This document shows positions 1 through 6,128 of a stretch of DNA of 6,132 nucleotides, one piece after another (position 1 is the stretch's first letter; every line of letters begins with the position of its first letter). This DNA is from an uncultured Ruminococcus sp. (GTDB lineage Bacteria > Bacillota > Clostridia > Oscillospirales > Ruminococcaceae): the NCBI GenBank assembly GCA_905199285.1, contig CAJKFZ010000159.1, positions 1 through 6,132 on the forward strand. Reading direction: 5' to 3'. The position numbers and the translations under genes were made by a program. The notes under the pieces were generated by a model. It was not told where the DNA came from, ran no database searches, and worked only from the letters and a program-made list of their open reading frames with translations.

Positions 1-5
1 TTATC

Positions 6-34
6 ATTATAGCACCTTTTTTCATCTTTGTCAA
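6..34 (-). promoter_or_regulatory. Perfect-consensus sigma-A promoter reading out of the window
   Basis: On the minus strand a TTGACA -35 box (29-34) is followed by exactly 17 bp and a TATAAT -10 box (6-11). The -10 is preceded by TGC (12-14), an extended -10 TG element. Every consensus position is matched. The start of transcription should fall at or just beyond the left edge of the window, so the driven gene is not visible. Upstream of the -35 the DNA is A-tract rich on this strand, resembling an UP element. The glgA terminator at 121-150 lies upstream, so this looks like the promoter of a separate, strongly expressed unit in the same orientation. The match is seen directly; the strength and target are inferred. 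Confidence 0.85.
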
Positions 35-40
35 CTATAT

Positions 41-58
41 CTTTTTTAACTTTTTTAA
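41..58. repeat. Tandem 9-bp A-tract repeat upstream of the left-edge promoter
   Basis: Two exact copies of CTTTTTTAA lie head to tail (41-49 and 50-58). Read on the minus strand, this gives two six-base A-tracts 9 bp apart, a short distance upstream of the -35 box at 29-34. Such A-tracts are typical of UP elements that contact the RNA polymerase alpha subunit or bend DNA. The repeat is seen; the UP-element role is inferred from position and composition. Confidence 0.5.
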
Positions 59-70
59 CATATTTATGTT
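57..70. repeat. 14-bp perfect inverted repeat upstream of the left-edge promoter
   Basis: AACATA and TATGTT are perfect reverse complements separated by TT. The centre lies about 64 bp upstream of the expected transcription start of the promoter at 6-34, a distance usual for an upstream activator site. It could be an operator. Short AT-only palindromes also arise by chance in AT-rich spacers, so a regulatory role is only a possibility. Confidence 0.3.
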
Positions 71-120
71 GAAAAGTAACAAATCTTCCTCCACTCTCTT
101 TTACTCCCCCTATTATATGC

Positions 121-150
121 AAAAACACCGCCTTTTCAGACGGTGTCTCT
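121..150 (-). terminator. Intrinsic terminator of the glg operon, probably bidirectional
   Basis: On the minus strand a 9-bp stem (138-146 pairing with 125-133, one G-U pair) closes a GAAA tetraloop of the stable GNRA type and is followed by a run of five T (125-121). The stem begins 6 nt after the glgA stop codon. Read on the plus strand, the same stem is followed by CTCTTTTT, so it could also stop transcription coming from the left. This is a textbook rho-independent terminator ending the glgBCDA transcript. Confidence 0.92.
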
Positions 151-152
151 TT

Positions 153-1574
153 TTAGTGAGATTTAATTAAGTCTTTATAAATATCAATGTACACCTCAGC
201 TGATGCCTTCCAGCTAAAATCGCATCTCATGGAACGCTGAACAAGCTTTTTCCATGTTTTCTTATCCTCAAAATCACTTTTAGCCCTTTTAACTGCATTA
301 AGCATATCATCAGCATTACAAGTTTTAAACGTAAATCCGTTGCCGTTTTCTCCACCGTTATCACGAACAGAATCACGAAGTCCACCTGTTTCACGAACGA
401 TCGGAATAGTTCCATATCTCATTGCAATCATTTGTGCAAGTCCACACGGCTCGCTCTTTGAAGGCATAAGGAACATATCAGCTCCAGCATAAATTTTATG
501 AGAAAGCTCCGGAACAAATCCCAGAGTTACCGAAACCCTATCAGGGTATCTTGCTGCCATTTCACGGAAAAATTCTTCATACATTCTCTCTCCGCTTCCA
601 AGGATAGCAAACTTGATTCCCATACCAACCATTTCCTCAAAGGCATAACGAACAAGACCGATTCCCTTGTGATCTACAAAACGTGTCACAATTCCGATAA
701 TCGGCTCATCATCATCAATAAGTCCCAGTTCACTGATAAGCGCTTTTTTACATTCGATTTTACCTGAAATATCGTCCGCAGAAAAATGTCCAGCAATAGC
801 AGGATCAGTTTCCGGATTATATACATCCATATCAATTCCGTTGAGAATTCCTCTCAATTTGTACTGCTTCGTAACAAGAATCCTATCCAGCCCATGAGCA
901 TACCACGGGTCAAGAATCTCCCACGCATAGCTCGGACTAACAGTTGTAACCATATCTGCCGCTTCAATAGCGCCCTTCATCATGTTAACATAACCGTCAT
1001 AATCGAGCAAATTGGCATTATACGCAGGTATTCCCATAATCTCAGACAGAACTTCTTTTCCGTATCTGCCCTGATATTCTATATTATGTATAGTATAAAC
1101 CGTCTTGATTCCATCATATCCCTGCTGATATTTATAATAAATGTTATAATAAACAGGTATAAGAGCAGTCTGCCAATCATTGCAGTTGATAATATCCGGT
1201 GTAAAATCAATATATTTAAGCATTTCCAAAACAGCCCTGTCGAAAAAAACAAAACGTTCGCAGTCATCGTAAAAACCGTAAAGACCATCTCTGGAGAAAT
1301 AATACTCATTATCTATAAAATAATATGTAACTCCATCAAGCTTCGCACTGAAAATTCCGCAATATTGCTTGCGCCACGAAACGTCAACAGTGATATTTGT
1401 AATAAATTTCAACTTTGCTCTTAATTCAGGTTTTATAGCTTTATATAGAGGAATAACGATACGACAATCGTGACCATTAGCCTTAATGGCCTTTGGAAGA
1501 GAGCCTATTACATCGGCAAGACCGCCAGAGGCTGCAAATGGTACAGCCTCGCTGGCGGCAAAAAGTATCTTCAT
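153..1574 (-). CDS. glgA: Glycogen synthase GlgA (ADP-glucose type, GT5)
   Basis: Transfers glucose from ADP-glucose to the non-reducing end of alpha-1,4-glucan in the cytoplasm. The predicted protein is 473 residues, close to the E. coli enzyme (477). The N-terminal GT5 domain carries the GGLADV loop (17-22), a CNDW motif (131-134) and IHNIEYQGRY (162-171). The C-terminal Rossmann domain carries LNGID (244-248), the TR...HKG phosphate-binding motif (R298, K303), SEPCGLAQ (374-381, catalytic E375) and RETGGLRDSV (394-403). Oddity: the family's KxGGL lysine (K15 in E. coli) is alanine here. The start at 1574 is chosen because MKILFAASEA is the usual family N-terminus and a GGTGA ribosome site sits 7 nt upstream. 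An in-frame ATG at 1655 would add 27 residues, lacks a ribosome site and would overlap glgD. Last gene of the operon, with the terminator 6 nt after its stop. Confidence 0.96.
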   Translation of the reverse strand: MKILFAASEAVPFAASGGLADVIGSLPKAIKANGHDCRIVIPLYKAIKPELRAKLKFITNITVDVSWRKQYCGIFSAKLDGVTYYFIDNEYYFSRDGLYGFYDDCERFVFFDRAVLEMLKYIDFTPDIINCNDWQTALIPVYYNIYYKYQQGYDGIKTVYTIHNIEYQGRYGKEVLSEIMGIPAYNANLLDYDGYVNMMKGAIEAADMVTTVSPSYAWEILDPWYAHGLDRILVTKQYKLRGILNGIDMDVYNPETDPAIAGHFSADDISGKIECKKALISELGLIDDDEPIIGIVTRFVDHKGIGLVRYAFEEMVGMGIKFAILGSGERMYEEFFREMAARYPDRVSVTLGFVPELSHKIYAGADMFLMPSKSEPCGLAQMIAMRYGTIPIVRETGGLRDSVRDNGGENGNGFTFKTCNADDMLNAVKRAKSDFEDKKTWKKLVQRSMRCDFSWKASAEVYIDIYKDLIKSH

Positions 1575-1581
1575 AAATTTT

Positions 1582-1590
1582 TCACCGCCG
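1582..1590 (-). promoter_or_regulatory. glgA ribosome binding site that decides the start
   Basis: The 16-bp gap between the glgD stop (1591) and the ATG at 1574 contains GGCGGTGA. Its GGTGA part (1582-1586) complements the 16S rRNA tail and lies 7 nt before the ATG. It is weaker than the AGGAGG-type sites of the other three genes, so glgA may be translated less efficiently or be coupled to glgD termination. Confidence 0.7.
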
Positions 1591-2712
1591 TTATATCTTT
1601 CCGTTTTTTCCGATATAAAGCGGATATGTTTCAGAACCTGTAAGAACCTTTTCATCGCTTATTTCGACATTTTTATCAGTAATAATAGATGTTACACTTG
1701 CATTATTGCCGATCTTAGTACCCTGAAGCAATACGGAATTTTTAACAACTGTGCCCTTTCCAACCTTAACGCCTCTGAAAAGGATAGAATTTTCAACAGT
1801 TCCCTCAATTACACAGCCGTCTGCAATAAGAGAATCCTTGATGTTTGATTCAAGACCGTATTTAACAGGTCCGTTATCGCCGATTTTTGTATAAATAGGC
1901 ATTTCCTTCTTGAAAAGAGCATTTCTCTTTTGAGTATCGAGAAGCATCTTGTTTGCAAGATAATAATTTTCAATGCTGTCGATTCTGGTAAAGAAATCCT
2001 TATGCTCGTAACCCATGATATTATATTCGTCTTTTTTGCCCTGAAGTATCTCACGGGTAAAGCTGAACCGATTTCTGCTTGCCGCATCGAAAACGATCTT
2101 CTTGAGGAATTCTTTACTGATAATGAGCATTTCCATCCAAACGTTGCACTCGCCTGAGATCTGAGGAGTTACAAGTACGTCCTTCAGACGGCTGTTTTCA
2201 TCGAATTCAAGAACAGTTGAGCTTGCATTTTTCTCGCAGTCATAATGAGCTTTACCGTAGATAAGAGTAATATCAGCCTCAGACTTCATGTGCTGCTTGA
2301 GAATCGGATCGAAGTCGATAGTAGTAATGACATCGCAGTTCGCCATTATAACATACTTAGCGCTTGAATGCTCAACAAAGCTCCATACATTGCTGAGAGC
2401 GTCGAGTCTGCCCTTATAAATACCTCCGGTCTGACTGTAAGGAGGAAGAAGATGCAGTCCGCCCTTTTTACGGGAAAGATCCCAGTCACGGCCTGAACCG
2501 AGGTGATCAAGAAGAGAGCCGTAGTTGGATTTTGTGATAACTCCAACTTCTGAAACACTTGAATTTACCATATTTGAAAGCGGAAAATCAATAAGACGAT
2601 AACGACCGCCAAAAGGTATCGAACCCATAGTTCTCTGCTTTGTAAGTTCGCTTACGTAAGAATCGTGCATACTTGCGAAAATAAGTCCTAAAACATTATA
2701 ATTAACACTCAT
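1591..2712 (-). CDS. glgD: GlgD, non-catalytic/regulatory ADP-glucose pyrophosphorylase subunit
   Basis: A 373-residue paralogue of GlgC. It is collinear with it residue by residue in the N-terminal half: GGRYRLIDFPLSN (35-47) and GGLHLLPPY (84-92) occupy the same positions as in GlgC. The nucleotide-binding loop LLAGGQGSRL of GlgC is replaced by GLIFASMHDS (9-18). GGDHIYKMDY is replaced by a degenerate stretch around MANCDVITTIDF (123-134). The glucose-1-phosphate EKP motif is absent. The C-terminus (about 280-355) is a left-handed beta-helix of hexapeptide repeats (for example LIADGCVIEGTV). In Firmicutes, GlgD generally needs GlgC and modulates the activity of a GlgC/GlgD heterotetramer; that role is inferred here from the lost motifs. 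The start at 2712 has a GGAGG site 9 nt upstream. The gene begins 16 bp after glgC and ends 16 bp before glgA. Confidence 0.95.
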   Translation of the reverse strand: MSVNYNVLGLIFASMHDSYVSELTKQRTMGSIPFGGRYRLIDFPLSNMVNSSVSEVGVITKSNYGSLLDHLGSGRDWDLSRKKGGLHLLPPYSQTGGIYKGRLDALSNVWSFVEHSSAKYVIMANCDVITTIDFDPILKQHMKSEADITLIYGKAHYDCEKNASSTVLEFDENSRLKDVLVTPQISGECNVWMEMLIISKEFLKKIVFDAASRNRFSFTREILQGKKDEYNIMGYEHKDFFTRIDSIENYYLANKMLLDTQKRNALFKKEMPIYTKIGDNGPVKYGLESNIKDSLIADGCVIEGTVENSILFRGVKVGKGTVVKNSVLLQGTKIGNNASVTSIITDKNVEISDEKVLTGSETYPLYIGKNGKI

Positions 2713-2728
2713 ACTAAAACTCCTCCAA

Positions 2729-3955
2729 TCAGATACTTTCGCCGATTATCTGTTTCGGCTCAACAACCTTATTTTCGGAAACGGTAACGTTATGTCCAAC
2801 AACAGCAATGCTCCAGTCGTCTCTGTTTTCAACGTTTTCAGGACTTGTTCCTATCCTTGCGCCGCTTTCGATCACGGTATCCTCGCCAACTATTGCATAT
2901 TCAACAACTGCGCCGGATTTAATAACAGCTCCTGGCATAAGGATACTGTAATTAACAGTTGCGCCTTCTTCAATGGTAACGCCGGAGAAAACAATTGAGA
3001 AATCGACAGTACCGTCGATCATGCTTCCTTCAGAAATCATAGAATTTTCTATATTTGCGTTATCGCCGATATACTGCGGCGGCATATTATTATTTCTTGA
3101 ATAGATCTTCCAGCTTGGGTCATAAAGATCAAGCGGAACACTTGGGCTGAGAAGATCCATATTAGCTTCCCAGAGGGAATCGAGAGTTCCAACGTCCTTC
3201 CAGTAGCCTTCAAATTCATAAGCAAAAAGACGCTGTTTATCACGAAGCATAGAGGTAATAATATCCTTACCGAAATCTTTCGACCATGCCTCGCCTCTTT
3301 CACGCTTAGCATTAGCGTCCTCTTCATTTTCGATAAGATATTTACGAAGCTTCTCCCAGCTAAACACATAAATTCCCATTGAAGCAAGAGTAGACTTCGG
3401 CTCCTTTGGCTTTTCGACAAAATCGATAACCTGATTCTGGTCATCGCATATCATGATACCGAAACGTGAAGCCTCAGCCTTTGGAACATCAATAACAGAA
3501 ATAGTACAATCAGCATTGTTGGCAACATGGAAATCGACCATTTTTGAATAGTCCATTTTATATATATGGTCGCCGCCGAGAACAACTACATATTCAGGAT
3601 TATATCTTTCGATAAATCTGATATTCTGGTAAATAGCATTAGCCGTACCCTCATACCACGAAGCGCCTGCCTGAGTTTCGTAAGGCGGAAGAACATGAAC
3701 TCCTCCGTTCATTTTATCGAGATCCCATGGCTGTCCGTTTCCGATATACTCATTAAGTACGAGAGGCTGATACTGTGTAAGAACACCTACTGTATCAATA
3801 CCTGAATTTGTACAGTTTGAAAGTGGGAAGTCAATAAGACGATATTTTCCGCCATATGGAACTGCCGGCTTGGCAACATTTTTAGTCAGAGCATAAAGTC
3901 TGCTTCCCTGACCGCCTGCAAGGAGCATAGCAACGACTCTCTTTTTTGTATACAT
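2729..3955 (-). CDS. glgC: Glucose-1-phosphate adenylyltransferase GlgC (catalytic subunit)
   Basis: Makes ADP-glucose and pyrophosphate from ATP and glucose-1-phosphate, the committed and usually allosterically regulated step of bacterial glycogen synthesis. The protein is 408 residues (E. coli 431). The catalytic nucleotidyltransferase domain (about 5-265) has the LLAGGQGSRL loop (11-20), AKPAVPYGGKYRLIDFPLSN (28-47), WYEGTANAIYQN (100-111), GGDHIYKMDY with metal-binding D129 (127-136), the EKP motif with glucose-1-phosphate lysine K182, and YWKDVGTLDSLWEANMDL (251-268). The C-terminal beta-helix (about 295-400) has hexapeptide repeats and is the usual oligomerisation and effector domain. 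All catalytic residues I could check are present, so this is the active partner of the adjacent GlgD. The start has AGGAGG 6 nt upstream. The effector cannot be told from the sequence. Confidence 0.97.
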   Translation of the reverse strand: MYTKKRVVAMLLAGGQGSRLYALTKNVAKPAVPYGGKYRLIDFPLSNCTNSGIDTVGVLTQYQPLVLNEYIGNGQPWDLDKMNGGVHVLPPYETQAGASWYEGTANAIYQNIRFIERYNPEYVVVLGGDHIYKMDYSKMVDFHVANNADCTISVIDVPKAEASRFGIMICDDQNQVIDFVEKPKEPKSTLASMGIYVFSWEKLRKYLIENEEDANAKRERGEAWSKDFGKDIITSMLRDKQRLFAYEFEGYWKDVGTLDSLWEANMDLLSPSVPLDLYDPSWKIYSRNNNMPPQYIGDNANIENSMISEGSMIDGTVDFSIVFSGVTIEEGATVNYSILMPGAVIKSGAVVEYAIVGEDTVIESGARIGTSPENVENRDDWSIAVVGHNVTVSENKVVEPKQIIGESI

Positions 3956-3961
3956 ATTATT

Positions 3962-3976
3962 CCTCCTGAATCAGGA
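3962..3976 (-). promoter_or_regulatory. glgC ribosome site inside a small palindrome
   Basis: AGGAGG (3962-3967) lies 6 nt before the glgC ATG. It overlaps the palindrome TCCTGA-T-TCAGGA (3964-3976), which could fold in the mRNA as a 5-bp stem with a 3-nt loop and cover part of the ribosome site. The site is certain. The hairpin is short and its effect on translation is only a possibility. Confidence 0.6.
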
Positions 3977-4008
3977 AAAAGCGCAGAATACTGCAAATTT
4001 TCCGATGT

Positions 4009-4037
4009 TGTATAAGTCGTGTTCAATAACCTGAAAA
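4009..4037 (-). promoter_or_regulatory. Weak candidate internal promoter for glgCDA
   Basis: On the minus strand TTTTCA (4032-4037) and TATACA (4009-4014) are separated by 17 bp, each matching four of six consensus positions. The -35 half lies within the downstream arm of the inverted repeat at 4020-4070. It would give a leader of roughly 45 nt before glgC. Two 4/6 hexamers at the right spacing in AT-rich DNA can occur by chance. Confidence 0.25.
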
Positions 4038-4070
4038 TACTGTATCATCAGTATTTCCGGTTATTGAACA
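4020..4070 (-). repeat. 51-nt imperfect inverted repeat between glgB and glgC
   Basis: In the mRNA sense a 12-bp outer stem (4059-4070 with 4020-4031) and an 8-bp inner stem (4049-4056 with 4035-4042) are separated by a GG/TCA internal loop and close a 6-nt ATGATA loop. All 20 pairs are Watson-Crick. No T-run follows on the minus strand (the next bases are CGACTTATAC), so it is not a standard intrinsic terminator. It could protect or process the mRNA between glgB and glgC, act as an attenuator, or be a copy of a dispersed repeat. The rest of the 151-bp gap holds only the small elements listed separately and no gene. Confidence 0.75.
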
Positions 4071-4078
4071 GGTTTATG

Positions 4079-4096
4079 AAATTATTTTAATAATTT
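4079..4096. repeat. AT-only palindrome after glgB
   Basis: AAATTATT and AATAATTT are perfect 8-bp reverse complements around TT, starting about 10 bp after the glgB stop. With only A-T pairs and a 2-nt centre, the hairpin would be weak. No T-run follows in the transcript direction, so I do not call it a terminator. Confidence 0.35.
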
Positions 4097-4106
4097 TGAA
4101 CTGAGA

Positions 4107-6095
4107 TTATTCGTCCTTAGCAGGTTCTTTTGCCTTGGAAACAGCCTTTGTTTTCTTAACCGTCTTTTTTTCGATTGTTTTTTCCGTTTTAGGAGTTCTC
4201 TTTTTTACCGGAGCATATTTCAGATAAATCACTGAAAGCGGAGCAAGAGTCATAGAAATACTCTCATCCAGCCCGTGCATACCCTCACCGAGAGTTTTGA
4301 ATGTTTTTTCAGTAATTCCCGAACCTCCAAACTCCTCGGCATCAGTATTGAAAACGAGCTTGTATCTTCCCTTATAAGGAACGCCGATACGGTAATCTCT
4401 GCGTTCAACGGGAACGAAATTGCAAACAGCGATAACTTCTTCTTCGTTGTCGTCAATACGTCTGAAAGCAATAACACTCTGCTTGTAATCGTCATTAGAG
4501 ATCCAGCTGAAACCGCTCCATGAATCGTCATTCTGCCAAAGAGGAGAATTTTCAGCATAGAATTTATTCAGCTTTTCCGAGAATTTAAGAAGATTTTTGT
4601 GCGAATCAAACTCAAGCAGATTCCAATCGAGCTGAGACTGATAATTCCATTCGTTCATCTGAGCGAATTCCTGACCCATGAAGAGAAGCTTCTTTCCAGG
4701 ATGAGCCATCATGTAGGCAAGAAAAGCTCTGTAAGAAGCAAATTTCTGATCATAATCGCCGGGCATTTTATTTATCATCGAGCATTTTCCATATACGACC
4801 TCATCATGAGAAATAGGAAGTATATAGTTCTCGGAAAAAGCGTAGAAGAAAGAAAAAGTGAGCTTATCGTGGTTGAACGAGCGGTAAATAGGATCGAGCG
4901 ACATATAACTGAGCATATCGTTCATCCAGCCCATGTTCCACTTGAAATTGAATCCAAGACCGCCGATATCAGTCGGTTTGGTCACAAGAGGCCAAGCCGT
5001 TGATTCCTCAGCTATCATAAGAGCATCCGGATGCTTTGCAAAAACTGCTTCATTAAGATGCTTGAGGAAAGCTACAGCTTCAAGATTCTCGTTTCCGCCA
5101 TAGACATTTGCGCACCATTCGCCGTCACGTCTGTCATAATCGAGATAGAGCATTGAAGCGACAGCGTCAACTCTCAAGCCGTCCACATGGAACTCGTCGA
5201 ACCAATAATTAGCGCTTGAAATAAGGAACGAGCAGACCTCAGCCTTACCGTAGTCAAAAACTCTTGTTCCCCATGATTTATGTTCTCTCTTGCGTTCGTC
5301 TGTATATTCATAACAACAAGTGCCGTCGAATTCATAAAGACCAGCACCATCTTTAGGAAAATGTGCCGGAACCCAGTCCAGGATAACTCCGATGCCCGCC
5401 TCATGGAACATATCGACCATTTTTCTGAAATCGTCAGGAGTTCCGTATCGTGAAGTAGGCGCAAAATATCCTGTAACCTGATATCCCCATGAACCGTCGA
5501 AAGGATATTCCGTAAGCGGCATGAATTCGACATGAGTATATGACATCTTTTTAATATATGGAATTATTTCATTTGCAAAAGTAATATAATCAAGGAACGT
5601 ACCCTCGCCGTTTGATTTCCAAGAACTTAAATGCACCTCATAAACGTTTACAGGACTTTTATATATACTCTTTTTCTTTTTTTCATCATACCATTCTTTA
5701 TCGTTCCACTTATAGCTGCTTTCGTAAATTTTAGAAGCAGTTCCCGGACGTGTTTCAAAATGTGCGCCGTATGGATCGGATTTAAGAAGAGTTCTTCCAT
5801 CCCTTGTTTCAATGCTGTATTTATATGCGTCAAACTGCTGAAGCTTGGGTATCTCAGCTTCCCAAACGCCGTCTGCAATAAGTTTCATAGGATTTTTAGA
5901 TTTATCCCACTCGTTAAAATCGCCGACAACGGAAACGCCTGATGCATTAGGAGCCCAAACTCTGAAAATGAATGAACGTCCTCTGCCCTTTTTTACGCTG
6001 TGAACTCCGAAAAATTTATAAGCCTCGTAATTCTTTCCCTGATAAAAAAGATACAGCGGGAAATCGTTTGGATTTGATTTAATATTAGCAGCCAT
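4107..6095 (-). CDS. glgB: 1,4-alpha-glucan branching enzyme GlgB (GH13)
   Basis: Cuts alpha-1,4 chains and re-attaches the fragment as an alpha-1,6 branch on glycogen. The protein is 662 residues, shorter than E. coli GlgB (728) because the extra N-terminal N1 domain is missing. Order: CBM48/E-set domain (about 27-115, FRVWAPNASGVSVVGDFNEW), GH13 barrel (about 150-500), C-terminal beta domain (about 530-627). GH13 regions: I DWVPAHF (D240, H245), II GLRVDAVASML (R308, nucleophile D310), III MIAEEST (acid/base E363), IV PISHDEVVYGK (H430, D431). All the usual catalytic residues are present. Oddity: residues 631-662 form a low-complexity basic tail with 12 lysines in 32 residues. The start has AAAGGAGG 7 nt upstream. 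First gene of the visible cluster, with a 151-bp gap before glgC. Confidence 0.97.
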   Translation of the reverse strand: MAANIKSNPNDFPLYLFYQGKNYEAYKFFGVHSVKKGRGRSFIFRVWAPNASGVSVVGDFNEWDKSKNPMKLIADGVWEAEIPKLQQFDAYKYSIETRDGRTLLKSDPYGAHFETRPGTASKIYESSYKWNDKEWYDEKKKKSIYKSPVNVYEVHLSSWKSNGEGTFLDYITFANEIIPYIKKMSYTHVEFMPLTEYPFDGSWGYQVTGYFAPTSRYGTPDDFRKMVDMFHEAGIGVILDWVPAHFPKDGAGLYEFDGTCCYEYTDERKREHKSWGTRVFDYGKAEVCSFLISSANYWFDEFHVDGLRVDAVASMLYLDYDRRDGEWCANVYGGNENLEAVAFLKHLNEAVFAKHPDALMIAEESTAWPLVTKPTDIGGLGFNFKWNMGWMNDMLSYMSLDPIYRSFNHDKLTFSFFYAFSENYILPISHDEVVYGKCSMINKMPGDYDQKFASYRAFLAYMMAHPGKKLLFMGQEFAQMNEWNYQSQLDWNLLEFDSHKNLLKFSEKLNKFYAENSPLWQNDDSWSGFSWISNDDYKQSVIAFRRIDDNEEEVIAVCNFVPVERRDYRIGVPYKGRYKLVFNTDAEEFGGSGITEKTFKTLGEGMHGLDESISMTLAPLSVIYLKYAPVKKRTPKTEKTIEKKTVKKTKAVSKAKEPAKDE

Positions 6096-6102
6096 GATTC
6101 AG

Positions 6103-6128
6103 CCTCCTTTGCTATTAACATTTTACCA
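6103..6128 (-). promoter_or_regulatory. glgB ribosome site and probable extended -10 of the operon promoter
   Basis: AAAGGAGG (6103-6110) is a near-perfect ribosome site 7 nt before the glgB ATG. Further upstream TGG-TAAAAT (6120-6128) matches an extended -10 element, with five of six -10 positions and the TG. Transcription from it would give a leader of only about 20 nt. The -35 region would lie beyond the right edge of the window, so the promoter call is tentative while the ribosome site is firm. Confidence 0.5.

Noticed and set aside
35..82. Possible 15-residue peptide on the minus strand (TTG start, GGAGG 5 nt upstream, ending in LKKLKKI)
   Set aside because: It lies after the glgA terminator and its stop touches the -35 box of the left-edge promoter, so no visible transcript would carry it. 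The Lys/Leu run simply reflects the A-tract repeat.
112..140. TATAAT on the minus strand at 112-117 as a second promoter
   Set aside because: The matching -35 position (135-140, TCTGAA) is poor and lies within the terminator stem, with no TG extension.
786..1424. 212-codon open frame on the plus strand, opposite glgA
   Set aside because: It lies wholly inside glgA, has no recognisable family motif, and its composition (many Ile, Asn, Ser) is what the reverse complement of an AT-rich coding frame gives. The same applies to the other plus-strand frames opposite glgD, glgC and glgB.
4020..4070. Inverted repeat as a rho-independent terminator of glgB
   Set aside because: No T-run follows the stem in the transcript direction, and the stem is long and AT-rich rather than short and GC-rich.
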